Shown here piece after piece: positions 43,198-52,154 of a stretch of 64,000 nucleotides of DNA (the first letter of the stretch is position 1; each line of letters opens with the position of its first letter). Made by a program: the position numbers and the translations under genes. Below the pieces are notes generated by a model. That model saw only the letters and a program-made list of their open reading frames with translations, did not search any database and was not told the DNA's origin. Origin of the DNA: Bacteroidetes bacterium UBA1935 (lineage in GTDB: Bacteria > Bacteroidota > Bacteroidia > Chitinophagales > Chitinophagaceae); NCBI GenBank assembly GCA_002337045.1, contig DDFF01000015.1, positions 1 to 64,000 on the forward strand. The letters run 5' to 3'.

Positions 43198-44745
43198 ATG
43201 AATATCCGCAGTTATTTATCCGCTACAGCAATCCTTCTTACATATTCGGCATCCGTTTTTGCACAAGACGAAACCGATGCATTACGCTTTTCTTACCTGC
43301 AGCCACAAGGCACGGCACGCTCTATGGGTATAGGTGGTGCGTTGGGCGCATTGGGTGGAGATTTTACATCGCTGAGCATTAATCCTGCTGGTATAGGTGT
43401 ATACAGGCGTTCCGAATTTACATTCACGCCTTCGCTCAAGATGAATAACACACAAGGCACCTACCTGAGCAAGCAGATGGATGATAACAGCACACGTTTC
43501 ACCATCAACAATCTGGGCTTGGTAGCGACAAGTGCACAACGTGGTCAGCGTTACGAACGCAGCAGTTGGAAGTCCACATCGTTTGGTTTTGGTATCAACC
43601 GCCTGGCAGATTTCAGCCATAATTATACTTATGGTGGCTACATGGCAATCAATCCGTTAGATAATAATTCCACATCCGGCGCAGAGGTTTTCTCTATCGA
43701 TGCCAATAAATATCCTGCGGATGTAAATAACAGCAATTCATCGGGTACGCCCGCATACATGGGTTATCAAAGCTATTTGCTGGATACTGCTGGTGGCAGG
43801 TACGTTCCTGTTACATTCAATACATCAGGTGTTAACCAATTGCGTAGTGTTACACAAAAAGGTGGCATATCAGAGCTGGCAATTTCGCTTGGCGGCAACT
43901 ACGAAGAAAAACTGATGCTGGGTGCCACACTTGGTATACCTGTGGTGCGTTACAAAAGAGAGATAGTATATGAAGAGAAAGATGCCACAAACAATACCAA
44001 CAATTTATTCGAAAGCTTTACTTACACAGAATCGCTCATTACACGTGGTAGTGGTGTTAACCTGAAGTTGGGTGCCATCTACAAGCCTGTTGACGCATTG
44101 CGTTTAGGTGCTGCTATACATACGCCAACACTGATGACACTGAAGGATGAGTTTAATAAATCGCTCACCGTAAATTCAGAGAACTTTAAAAATGTATTGG
44201 GTGTCGGTGGTTCTCCTACCACGCGTGTAGATGCACCGACCAATACTTATCAGTATAGCCTTGTTACCCCTTGGCGTGGTGTGCTTAGTGCCGCTGGTAT
44301 ATTTGGTAAATATGGTTTCATCAGTGTCGATTATGAATATGTAAACTATGCATCTGCACGCTTCTATTTCGATAATGCAGACCGTACATTGCAAAACGAT
44401 GTGAACACTGCAATCAAAAACAGCTACAAAGGTGCTTCTAATCTGCGTGTAGGCCTCGAAGGCAGGATAGACAAGGTATCGCTTCGTGTAGGCTTTGGTT
44501 ACTATGGCAGCCCTTACAAAACTACGGTGGTAAACGCAGACAGGATTGAAATGTCTGCAGGTATAGGCTTCCGTACAGAATCTTGGTTTGTAGACCTTGG
44601 TTTTGTAAACAGCCAGAGCAAAATGCAGGAACAACCGTACACGCTGGATCCCGCTGCTGCAGGATACGCAAACGTAATAGTGCCTACAGCAACCCTCAAA
44701 AACAATTTCAACAACGCGGCACTTACATTTGGTGTTAAGTTTTAA
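43198..44745 (+). CDS. FadL-like outer-membrane transport protein
   Basis: 515 residues. Signal peptide ends SASVFAQ. Then: RFSYLQPQGTARSMGIGGALGALGGDFTSLSINPAGIGVYRRSEF, the classic N-terminal signature of FadL/TodX (OmpP1) proteins (G-x-x-x-x-x-A-x-x-x-x-L-x-G-D-x-S-x-x-x-x-N-P-A-G). The body is strand-rich (SELAISLGGNYEEKLMLGAT, GVNLKLGAIYKPVDALRLGA, GLEGRIDKVSLRVGFGYYG) and ends NAALTFGVKF (terminal Phe). Likely a hydrophobic-ligand channel. The terminator follows. Confidence 0.88.
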   Translation: MNIRSYLSATAILLTYSASVFAQDETDALRFSYLQPQGTARSMGIGGALGALGGDFTSLSINPAGIGVYRRSEFTFTPSLKMNNTQGTYLSKQMDDNSTRFTINNLGLVATSAQRGQRYERSSWKSTSFGFGINRLADFSHNYTYGGYMAINPLDNNSTSGAEVFSIDANKYPADVNNSNSSGTPAYMGYQSYLLDTAGGRYVPVTFNTSGVNQLRSVTQKGGISELAISLGGNYEEKLMLGATLGIPVVRYKREIVYEEKDATNNTNNLFESFTYTESLITRGSGVNLKLGAIYKPVDALRLGAAIHTPTLMTLKDEFNKSLTVNSENFKNVLGVGGSPTTRVDAPTNTYQYSLVTPWRGVLSAAGIFGKYGFISVDYEYVNYASARFYFDNADRTLQNDVNTAIKNSYKGASNLRVGLEGRIDKVSLRVGFGYYGSPYKTTVVNADRIEMSAGIGFRTESWFVDLGFVNSQSKMQEQPYTLDPAAAGYANVIVPTATLKNNFNNAALTFGVKF

Positions 44746-44770
44746 TATTAAGAATAAGTTTCTTCTGAAG

Positions 44771-44799
44771 CGGCTGCCACACAAATGGCAGCCGTTTTT
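44771..44799 (+). terminator. Rho-independent terminator of the FadL-like gene
   Basis: CGGCTGCCA (44771-44779) pairs perfectly with TGGCAGCCG (44786-44794), 6-base loop, then five T. The following 148 bases (to 44947) are AT-rich and contain two copies of GTAGTTTTAC. Confidence 0.92.
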
Positions 44800-44947
44800 G
44801 TTATCCAGTGGTTAATCGAAGGTTATTCAGCGGTTAAGTAGCCCTTTATTTAATGTTATTGCCTGAACCCTGTTGTAGTTTTACCCCGTTAAAAGCACAT
44901 TAGCATAAAACAAGCTACTTGTGTAGTTTTACTTAACAGTTAATAAA

Positions 44948-45757
44948 ATGAGAGATTTATTACATAAAATATTATTCTTGGCAGCTATTCTTACGGCTGC
45001 GCATTTGCCTGCAAATGCACAGTGGAAGATGCCGCGCGAATATGGAGGGATGAATATAGCAGTTGGTCCTGCTGCTATGATATATCTGGGCGACCTGACG
45101 CCTAGCCGCTTTGGCGATTTTGCACAGGCAAATCTCGGAGCACAGGCAGCTATCATGGCACCCATCAACAATAATCTGAGCATACGTGGCACATTTACAA
45201 CAGGTACGCTGGATGGTGATGATAATCGTTACGATGATTGGAGGCCCAAGCGCAGTTTCGCGTTTAAAAGTACGGTAACAGAAGTATCTGCCATGGTGCA
45301 ATGGGAATTCAGGGGGCAGCATTGGGAGCGTGCAGAGAATGAAATCTATACAGATAACTACAAAATCAAACGTTATAAAATATTATCTCCTTACGTATTT
45401 GCAGGTGTTGGCTATCTGAGCAACAAACTGGAACGCGAAATGGATGGTATAGACTCTGTATACTTTGATGGCGACAGAGCATGGGAACTGTATGACGAAG
45501 AAAAGAACAAAGTATATAAGTCGGGCATGTTAGTAATGCCAATAGGTATTGGTACACACGTACTCATCAGTCCTAGTATCAGGTTGTTTGCAGAATATAC
45601 TTACCATGTATTATTCAACGACTATCTGGATGGCTATGCAACAGCCGTATATTCAAGCAAGCCCGATGCCTATCAGTCTTTCACGATTGGTATCGATTTC
45701 CGCCTGCTGAAGCACAACGCCCTGCGCAAGAATCAGGTGTGCTATTGGGGGCTGTAA
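44948..45757 (+). CDS. DUF6089 family outer-membrane protein
   Basis: 269 residues, signal peptide ends LPANAQ. The opening after it (MPREYGGMNIAVGPAAMIYLGDL) and SFAFKSTVTEVSAMVQWEFR, LSPYVFAGVGYLSNKLERE, RLFAEYTYHVLFNDYLDGYA, SFTIGIDFRLLKHNAL match DUF6089, a group of Bacteroidota beta-barrel proteins often described near motility or type IX genes. No motility gene is adjacent. Terminator follows (45779-45806). Confidence 0.82.
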   Translation: MRDLLHKILFLAAILTAAHLPANAQWKMPREYGGMNIAVGPAAMIYLGDLTPSRFGDFAQANLGAQAAIMAPINNNLSIRGTFTTGTLDGDDNRYDDWRPKRSFAFKSTVTEVSAMVQWEFRGQHWERAENEIYTDNYKIKRYKILSPYVFAGVGYLSNKLEREMDGIDSVYFDGDRAWELYDEEKNKVYKSGMLVMPIGIGTHVLISPSIRLFAEYTYHVLFNDYLDGYATAVYSSKPDAYQSFTIGIDFRLLKHNALRKNQVCYWGL

Positions 45758-45778
45758 AATAATATTACACATATAGAG

Positions 45779-45808
45779 AAGGCGGGCAATTGCCCGCCTT
45801 TTGTTTTA
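45779..45808 (+). terminator. Rho-independent terminator of the DUF6089 gene
   Basis: AAGGCGGGCAA (45779-45789) pairs with TTGCCCGCCTT (45790-45800), then TTGTTTT. Confidence 0.88.
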
Positions 45809-45828
45809 AGTATCATCTCCCTCATTTG

Positions 45829-45965
45829 CGTCATTGGGAGGAGTGAAGCAATCTAGTAATATATAAATGCTTTACTCTTTGTGCTAACAAGCGACTTCAC
45901 TTTTGTTGGTGTTCTTAAATAATAAACAGATGATGCAAGCGTTGCAGATGAAGAACAGCTGCAAC
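45829..45965 (+). repeat. Composite intergenic repeat, copy A (left edge of island 1)
   Basis: Part of the 340-base gap 45758-46097. It begins CGTCATTGGGAGGAGTGAAG CAATCT (45829-45854), a degenerate copy of a GTCATTGCGAGGAACGAAGC AATCT unit also at 54609. The body GTTGGTGTTCTT...AAGAACAGCTGCAAC (45905-45965) is an imperfect inverted repeat. It aligns by eye with copies at 48135, 54663 and 56468, all in the same orientation. Confidence 0.6.
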
Positions 45966-46009
45966 GGCATGTATGTTTATTTTATTGTTTTTTTTTGTTG
46001 ACTATTAAG

Positions 46010-46025
46010 CCAGTATATATACTGG
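46010..46025. promoter_or_regulatory. Perfect 16-base palindrome upstream of the island-1 lipoprotein
   Basis: CCAGTATATATACTGG, 72 bases before the start at 46098. A possible dimer-binding operator. The rest of this gap holds the terminator, repeat copy A and AT-rich sequence; no gene is seen. Confidence 0.4.
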
Positions 46026-46097
46026 TTTAATAATTTCTAATTTAACTAAAACAATGTCTAATGTTGCATTTCCTTAAATCATTTAAAATAAATTATC

Positions 46098-47390
46098 ATG
46101 ATTAAAAACGACAAAAAGACCCTTTTTTCAAAACTCTTAACACTCTGTCTTATCGCAAGCATCTCTGCTTCAAGTTGTAAAAAAGAGGAAAAAACTATTA
46201 CTACAAACGGTAGTTCAAATGTAAACGCATCTAGTACCTCATACGGTGCGATGGCTAAATTAGCTGGCGATGATATGCGTCCGTGTACAATGACTGCAGC
46301 GCAAATTGTAGCTTTCCCAGAAGAACCTGAAGAGGAGTTAGTAGATCAGGCGTTGTACTCTTTAGCTTATGTAATGCGTGGCGAGATTGCTAACGATCAA
46401 GTGGCCGATTTTATTTTTAACGCATGTGCTCAAAATGAAAGTGAATGTGTAACGTTTGATGCTCTCTTTACTCAGTTTCCTCAAATGCTACCAACATTAA
46501 ACGCAAATTTGGCAGCAATGAATGTTCAGGGTATACAACATTTTAATAACTATACTGAACTAGTTTCTGCTTTGAATAGACGCGGTATATCGTATAGTCC
46601 TGTTATCAATATACCAAATATTGCAGATGCGGATATTCAGTATGCTCCATTCTTATCGCCTGGTATCGAGGTAGCTCCCGACTTACAGGGGGATGATGAT
46701 ATTTTTGTGTGGAATATTTTAGCTCCCAATGACTATCGTCCTGGAGTGCTTAATAAAGCAGAGGCTACTGATAAACGTAAGCCTACAATGGTAACCTCTG
46801 TTAAGGCTACGGATTATCAACCAACACCTCAGGAAATGGGGGCATTCAGAAGAACAATAAATGGACAGGTTGTGTCTGCAAAATCGACAGCTACACCTTA
46901 TATGGATACTTACGAATTTTTGATTAAGTACAGATACGAGAAGAACAAGTATTCTGATGTTGCCAAAGTGTGTTGGAGATATAGTTCATTATCAGGAAGT
47001 GGTAGCTGGATTTATGGTAACAACAAGCCTTATTCTATTAATATCGTAGGCTCTGTTCATAAAAACGATATCAACACGCAACAAACTCAGTGGTCTTATC
47101 TTATGCCTCAAATGTTTACTGGTGATGTTGTATATTATAATATGTTTGAAGAGGATTGGTATGCTGCTACGAAAGACTTGGGCAATTTTACTTACTTAGG
47201 TCACACTGGATATGTGGAAGGTAGAATGAAGTTTGACGATGAATACTACTTAATACTTCCTCATAATGCCAATATTGATCCGGCAAAACACGTTATAAAT
47301 AAAAATCTTTGGGATCAAGTGTATTCAGCTAGGACAATGAAAGATGAGAATGTTGTTAAGGGGTACTTTATTCAACATATGCAAAACTAA
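46098..47390 (+). CDS. Surface lipoprotein of unknown function (island 1)
   Basis: 430 residues. Lipoprotein signal ends SASSC; the next residues KKEEK fit the Bacteroidota surface-export pattern C-x-K-(D/E)2, so it is probably on the cell surface. A Ser/Asn linker follows. The middle (about 60-175) is Glu/Asp-rich with Cys pairs (FNACAQNESECVTFD). The C-terminal half contains YEFLIKYRYEKNKYSDVAKV and QWSYLMPQMFTGDVVYYNMF, mixed alpha/beta, unknown. Codon use looks AT-richer than neighbours by eye. It is the first of two genes between repeat copies A and D. Confidence 0.75.
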   Translation: MIKNDKKTLFSKLLTLCLIASISASSCKKEEKTITTNGSSNVNASSTSYGAMAKLAGDDMRPCTMTAAQIVAFPEEPEEELVDQALYSLAYVMRGEIANDQVADFIFNACAQNESECVTFDALFTQFPQMLPTLNANLAAMNVQGIQHFNNYTELVSALNRRGISYSPVINIPNIADADIQYAPFLSPGIEVAPDLQGDDDIFVWNILAPNDYRPGVLNKAEATDKRKPTMVTSVKATDYQPTPQEMGAFRRTINGQVVSAKSTATPYMDTYEFLIKYRYEKNKYSDVAKVCWRYSSLSGSGSWIYGNNKPYSINIVGSVHKNDINTQQTQWSYLMPQMFTGDVVYYNMFEEDWYAATKDLGNFTYLGHTGYVEGRMKFDDEYYLILPHNANIDPAKHVINKNLWDQVYSARTMKDENVVKGYFIQHMQN

Positions 47391-47412
47391 AGTCTGTTTT
47401 ATTAACTTTATT

Positions 47413-47443
47413 GGATAAGGTGTATTTACACCTTATCCTTTTT
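47413..47443 (+). terminator. Terminator between the two island-1 genes
   Basis: GGATAAGGTGTA (47413-47424) pairs perfectly with TACACCTTATCC (47427-47438), followed by five T. The next start is 15 bases later, so the second gene needs read-through or its own promoter. Confidence 0.85.
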
Positions 47444-47457
47444 ATATATAGTATTGA

Positions 47458-48108
47458 ATGAGAAAGCTTTTCCTATTGCCAATAATACTATTCTTATTTG
47501 TGTCTGTAGCTGAAGCACAGAAAAAGGGTAATAAAGAAGTGCAAATTTGGCCGTACAATAAGGTTTACATGGGAAGGAACTATGTAGCACAGTTTTTATA
47601 CGGGATTAATAATATTAGTACGGTCGGAATTGGGGTGTCTTATCATGATAATCCATTCCAGAATATCTATAATACAAACTGGAGTTATTATAATCGCTAC
47701 AGAGCTTTCAACTTCTCTCAACGGTTTGGCGTAGATGCAGAGTATAGAAGATATTTTAAGTTGGGCGGCAGTTGTGTAAGGCCATTCACTTATTATAATC
47801 TGTCTGTTGTTAGAATGGGAATACGACGGAATAATACCTACCTGTATGGATATGATACTCTTTCAAATGGTCAACAAATCCCACTTTATACGAATTCAAC
47901 TACAGACTATACTAATCCATTTTGGACAATTAATCAAACTATAGGAGTTGGATTAAGATGCGAATTGCAAAAGCGAGTTTTCTTGACTGGCAGGGTAGGC
48001 TTTGCTAATGCGTCCTTACTCGGTATTAATAACTTAGGGTCTACATATAATATTTGGTATGAGTTTTCTGGCACGTTTAGTATTGGGGCAGCTATTTTAT
48101 TAAATTAG
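47458..48108 (+). CDS. Outer-membrane beta-barrel protein (island 1)
   Basis: 216 residues with a signal peptide (ends VAEAQ). Alternating strands with Tyr-rich girdles: YVAQFLYGINNISTVGIGVS, FNFSQRFGVDAEYRRYFKLG, RPFTYYNLSVVRMGIRRNNT, TINQTIGVGLRCELQKRVFL, TGRVGFANASLLGI, and a final strand FSGTFSIGAAILLN. Probably an 8-strand barrel. Family not recognised. Together with the lipoprotein it forms the AT-rich island 1; the partners may act together at the surface. Confidence 0.7.
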   Translation: MRKLFLLPIILFLFVSVAEAQKKGNKEVQIWPYNKVYMGRNYVAQFLYGINNISTVGIGVSYHDNPFQNIYNTNWSYYNRYRAFNFSQRFGVDAEYRRYFKLGGSCVRPFTYYNLSVVRMGIRRNNTYLYGYDTLSNGQQIPLYTNSTTDYTNPFWTINQTIGVGLRCELQKRVFLTGRVGFANASLLGINNLGSTYNIWYEFSGTFSIGAAILLN

Positions 48109-48134
48109 AGATAATTATAAGACTCATCTCTTTA

Positions 48135-48192
48135 TTGGTGTTCTTCGCTAACAAAGAGATTATACAATTTGCAGTTGGAGAACGGGAGTAAC
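48135..48192 (+). repeat. Intergenic repeat, copy D (right edge of island 1)
   Basis: TTGGTGTTCTTCGCTAACAA ...TTTGCAGTTGGAGAACGGGA GTAAC. Aligns along its length with the body of copy A, in the same orientation; short arms GTTCTTC/GGAGAAC. It lies between the island and the parE promoter. Confidence 0.6.
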
Positions 48193-48278
48193 TACTTGAA
48201 TGATAGGGATTTCTCCACACATTAAACCCATTTATCAACTAATAAAAATCGAAATATCTCTTTAACCCGCCCAAAATT

Positions 48279-48286
48279 TATATTTG
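48279..48286 (+). promoter_or_regulatory. Putative -7 box of parE (TATATTTG), almost leaderless
   Basis: Perfect TAnnTTTG with 7 bases to the parE ATG, which implies a leader of only a few bases. No clear TTG -33 element. Confidence 0.45.
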
Positions 48287-48293
48287 CACCCGT

Positions 48294-50180
48294 ATGGCAG
48301 AACAAAATCAATACACGGAAGATAGTATACGGTCGCTCGATTGGCGCGAACACATACGCCTCCGCCCCGGTATGTATATAGGCAAGCTGGGCGATGGCAG
48401 CAGTGTGGACGATGGTATCTACGTATTGCTGAAAGAGGTGATAGACAACTGTATCGATGAATACACCATGGGCTATGGCAAGCGGGTAGAGGTCTCTATA
48501 GACAAGGGTACCGTTACCATCCGCGACTATGGCCGTGGCATACCATTGGGTAAGGTGGTAGATGTGGTGAGCAAGATAAACACAGGTGCCAAATACGATA
48601 GCAAGGCCTTCCAGAAGTCTGTGGGCCTGAACGGTGTGGGTACCAAAGCCGTGAATGCGCTGAGTACATACTTCAAGGTTACAGCATTTCGCGATGGTAA
48701 ATCAAAGACTGCTGAGTTTGAACGGGGTATACTTACCAAAGAACACAAAGAAGTAGAAACAAAGGAACCAAACGGTACACTCGTTAGCTTCACGCCCGAT
48801 GATACCGTGTTCAAGCACTATCATTTCATCAATGATTATATAGAAAATCAGGTGTGGAACTACTGCTTCCTGAATGCGGGTTTGCAGATACACCTCAACG
48901 GGCGCAACTATATTTCTAAAAACGGCCTGCTCGATTTGCTGCAACGCAAAACAAATCCTGAAAACTGCCGTTACCCTATCATACACCTCAAAGGCAATGA
49001 TATAGAAGTAGCCCTGACGCATACCAGCGATTATGGCGAGGATATCTATTCATTCGTTAACGGTCAGTTTACCACGCAGGGTGGTACACACCAGGCAGCA
49101 TTTCGCGAGGCTTTTGTAAAAGTCATCCGCGATTTTTATAAGAAAGACTACGATGCGTCCGATGTTCGCCAGAGCATCTGTGCAGCCGTATCGGTACGTG
49201 TACAGGAGCCTGTCTTCGAAAGCCAGACAAAAACAAAGCTGGGTTCGCAAACAGTATCAGAGGGCGGACAGAGCATGAAGGCTTTTGTGCTGGAATTCCT
49301 TGCCAAAGAGCTGGATAACTACCTGCACAAAAATCCGACAGCTGCCGATGCGCTGAAGAAGCGTATAGAGCAGAGCGAGCGCGAGCGCAAAGAGCTTTCG
49401 GGCATCCGCAAGCTGGCCAACGAGCGTGCCAAGAAAGCCAATCTGCACAACAAAAAACTCCGCGATTGCCGCATACACCTCAATGGTGAAGTGCCCAACA
49501 AAGGCAAAGAAGAGTTCATGCAGAAGCAACTGGAAAGTACCATCTTCATTACCGAGGGCGATAGTGCCAGTGGTAGCATCACCAAGAGTCGCAATGTAGA
49601 AACACAGGCGGTATTCAGCCTGCGTGGTAAGCCGCTCAACTGTTATGGCCTTACCAAAAAAGTGGTGTACGAAAATGAAGAGTTCAACCTGTTGCAGCAT
49701 GCGCTGAATATTGAAGAAGGCCTCGAAGGCCTGCGCTACAACAACATCGTAATAGCTACCGATGCCGATGTGGATGGTATGCACATCCGTTTGCTTATCA
49801 TGACGTTCTTCCTGCAGTTCTTCCCCGATCTGGTAAAGAACGGACACGTATATATTCTTGATACGCCACTGTTCCGTGTACGCAACAAGCAGAAGACCAT
49901 CTATTGCTATAGCGATGAAGAGCGCCAACGTGCCATCAAAGAGCTGGGCAGCAAACCGGAGATAACACGATTCAAAGGTTTGGGTGAAATAAGCCCCGAA
50001 GAGTTTGCACAGTTCATTGGCGAAGACATGCGCAAAGAGCCTGTAATACTTGGTCAGGAAGCACAGATACAAAAGCTGCTGGAATATTATATGGGTAAAA
50101 ACACCCCGGATCGTCAGCGTGATATCATTGATAATCTGCGGGTAGAAAAAGACCTTATAGACGAAATTGCAGCGGTATAA
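48294..50180 (+). CDS. parE: DNA topoisomerase IV subunit B
   Basis: 628 residues. GHKL ATPase domain: EVIDNCIDEYTMGYG, DYGRGIPLG, GLNGVGTKAVNALS; transducer domain; TOPRIM domain with TEGDSASG and TDADVDGMHIRLL; C-terminal KGLGEISPEEFAQFIGEDMR. It lacks the insertion and longer length of GyrB, and GVGTKAVNALS rather than G(V/A)SVVNALS suggests ParE. The usual parC partner is not downstream here. Decatenates chromosomes. Preceded by a -7 box only 7 bases from the start; terminator 50197-50224. Confidence 0.9.
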   Translation: MAEQNQYTEDSIRSLDWREHIRLRPGMYIGKLGDGSSVDDGIYVLLKEVIDNCIDEYTMGYGKRVEVSIDKGTVTIRDYGRGIPLGKVVDVVSKINTGAKYDSKAFQKSVGLNGVGTKAVNALSTYFKVTAFRDGKSKTAEFERGILTKEHKEVETKEPNGTLVSFTPDDTVFKHYHFINDYIENQVWNYCFLNAGLQIHLNGRNYISKNGLLDLLQRKTNPENCRYPIIHLKGNDIEVALTHTSDYGEDIYSFVNGQFTTQGGTHQAAFREAFVKVIRDFYKKDYDASDVRQSICAAVSVRVQEPVFESQTKTKLGSQTVSEGGQSMKAFVLEFLAKELDNYLHKNPTAADALKKRIEQSERERKELSGIRKLANERAKKANLHNKKLRDCRIHLNGEVPNKGKEEFMQKQLESTIFITEGDSASGSITKSRNVETQAVFSLRGKPLNCYGLTKKVVYENEEFNLLQHALNIEEGLEGLRYNNIVIATDADVDGMHIRLLIMTFFLQFFPDLVKNGHVYILDTPLFRVRNKQKTIYCYSDEERQRAIKELGSKPEITRFKGLGEISPEEFAQFIGEDMRKEPVILGQEAQIQKLLEYYMGKNTPDRQRDIIDNLRVEKDLIDEIAAV

Positions 50181-50196
50181 ACGCGGTATTTTATAT

Positions 50197-50226
50197 AAAA
50201 AGCCACCTATTGGGTGGCTTTTTTGT
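50197..50226 (+). terminator. Rho-independent terminator of parE
   Basis: AAAAAGCCACC (50197-50207) pairs with GGTGGCTTTTT (50213-50223), loop 5, with T-rich tail TTTTTG. Confidence 0.92.
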
Positions 50227-50376
50227 TAACGTAAAAGTTTTTTCTGGGGCTAAATTATTGATTGATAATCGATTAAGTTTTTTGATTTGATTAGCTTTTA
50301 AAATTCCAGTGTTTTCACTGGTGTTTTCGCCTTTGCGATGTGTTTACTTTGTATTTCACCAATAAAACACGCAATC

Positions 50377-52074
50377 ATGAAACACAGTTATTTCTCCACA
50401 AGGAGGCTGCTCTCCGCATTTTCAATTTTGTTCTGTCTATTGCTTGGTTCTGCTTTTCAGGTTTCTGCACAAACATTTATACCGCCTATTGCTTATGAGG
50501 ATACATGGCCTATGGCTGGCAGCCCTGATATCAATCTTACCTCCCACACTTCTGCCTACTCCTTTGGTGGTGTAAACGTTCCGGGGTTTGGCCCGGTAGA
50601 CTTGGCACTTGCCGGTTGGGACGATCCCACAGGTACCGTAGCCGGTGCTTCTTGGCGATACCTGCAGCCTGGTAATCCGGCTGTAGTGCTGTCTCAAGGT
50701 GTATTGCCTTATACAAATGTGAGAGATGTAGAGGTAGGTTTTATGGATGTATTCGGTAGTTCTCAAATGCTTGTTGCATACTACGAATTGGGCGTTGGCC
50801 ACAAAATAGATGTGTACGACTTCACAACTTCTGGGCCTTCATTACTGTATACAAATGTATTGTCAACATCTCCAAACTACGGTCGCATTAGCATGGACTG
50901 TCACCTTACTTATGCTGTTGCATTGGTTTGGGAAGAGGCAGGTGTTATATATACCATGGTTGGGCTTAATTCCGGGCCATCTATCGCATTCAGCGGTGTG
51001 CTGACACTTGCCAAAACAGGTAATGACTATGCACCGGATTGCGCTTTCAGTCATACAAGTATGGGTGGCTCACTTAATGTGCACTATTGCTACTATAGCC
51101 CCTCAACTGGTATTATGAGAGAGGTGTCGTACGATTTCTGGACAATGATATATATGACAGGCGGCACAGTGCCAACATTGTTTAACGACTTTAATTTTAT
51201 TGGATTTTATAGCGATCCTGTGATTGCTAATATAGATTGCCCCGGCCACTACGATGTTGAAAACTGGGCATATGCTTATACAACCAACAATCAGGATATA
51301 TCTGTTCGCCTCGTAGACTATCATACAATGGCGTCTGCAGCTACCAGGGTTGTAAATGACGGGTCTGTACTGGCATGCACAGCTATCAACAGCAATTACA
51401 ATTATGCTCCTTTCCCTGCATACGATCCTAACCACACTCCCGGTGCCGAAAATATATATGTAGGTTGGTATACTAATACACCAGATCCCGGCGCAGGTAT
51501 GCAGCCTGCCGGTTATGTAGCATTGCGTATGAACGAAAATGGGCTGATTGCTCTTTCTCCGCTCGATTATCTGACCGTTGCAAACAATCCTACATGGGCT
51601 ACACAAACACCGGTACTATCGTTCAGTAAACAAGATGATATTTTCCCATTCCTGTATACCGTATTTCCAGAATACGATCCCGGCTTCTCAGGTTATCAGT
51701 TAGAAAATAAATACCACAACTGGCCAACACCGATGTTTAAAGGCGAAGAGAAACATGCTTTCCACTGTGATGATGAGGCACGTATTGAGGCATTTAAAAA
51801 GAATATGGTTGCTACATCTGTTATCAAAGCATATCCAAATCCGTTTACAAATGTATTGGGCTTGTCTTTCCCTGCATCAATGCAGCAATCTGCAACAACT
51901 GTTGTTGTAAGCGATATGACGGGTAAAGTAATAGATACGTACAATGGTCAGGTGTCTAAAGTAAATACACATCTTACCGATTTGAGTAAGACATTATCTC
52001 CGGGTGCCTACATTATGAACGTAAGTGCAGACGGACAAACGAAACAAACTATAAAAGTTACTAAAGTGCAGTAG
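50377..52074 (+). CDS. T9SS-secreted protein of unknown function
   Basis: 565 residues from MKHSYFSTRRLLSAF; the frame extends 13 codons upstream but those are not signal-like. Signal peptide ends QVSAQ. The body is strand-rich with repeats of about 60 residues (DVEVGFMDVFGSSQMLVAYY; GRISMDCHLTYAVALVWEEA; LNVHYCYYSPSTGIMREVSY; VENWAYAYTTNNQDISVRLV), consistent with a beta-propeller. The C-terminal 75 residues form a T9SS sorting domain (KAYPNPFTNVLGLSF, VVSDMTGKVID, GAYIMNVSADGQ). Ends in a terminator. Ligand unknown. Confidence 0.82.
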   Translation: MKHSYFSTRRLLSAFSILFCLLLGSAFQVSAQTFIPPIAYEDTWPMAGSPDINLTSHTSAYSFGGVNVPGFGPVDLALAGWDDPTGTVAGASWRYLQPGNPAVVLSQGVLPYTNVRDVEVGFMDVFGSSQMLVAYYELGVGHKIDVYDFTTSGPSLLYTNVLSTSPNYGRISMDCHLTYAVALVWEEAGVIYTMVGLNSGPSIAFSGVLTLAKTGNDYAPDCAFSHTSMGGSLNVHYCYYSPSTGIMREVSYDFWTMIYMTGGTVPTLFNDFNFIGFYSDPVIANIDCPGHYDVENWAYAYTTNNQDISVRLVDYHTMASAATRVVNDGSVLACTAINSNYNYAPFPAYDPNHTPGAENIYVGWYTNTPDPGAGMQPAGYVALRMNENGLIALSPLDYLTVANNPTWATQTPVLSFSKQDDIFPFLYTVFPEYDPGFSGYQLENKYHNWPTPMFKGEEKHAFHCDDEARIEAFKKNMVATSVIKAYPNPFTNVLGLSFPASMQQSATTVVVSDMTGKVIDTYNGQVSKVNTHLTDLSKTLSPGAYIMNVSADGQTKQTIKVTKVQ

Positions 52075-52108
52075 GGGCTTTTATTGGTTTCATACCACCA
52101 TGAAAACG

Positions 52109-52140
52109 AAAGCGACAGTCATTTGGCTGTCGCTTTTTAC
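52109..52140 (+). terminator. Rho-independent terminator of the T9SS gene
   Basis: AAAGCGACAG (52109-52118) pairs with CTGTCGCTTT (52127-52136), 8-base loop, then TT. Confidence 0.88.
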
Positions 52141-52154
52141 TTATTTTTATCGGG

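Noticed and set aside
44176..44784. 202-residue open frame antisense to the FadL-like gene
   Set aside because: Shadow frame, crosses the terminator, Cys/Arg-rich antisense composition.
49257..50072. 271-residue open frame antisense to parE
   Set aside because: It mirrors a strong coding gene with full domain motifs; composition is Leu/Phe-rich antisense and no start signal or family match is seen.
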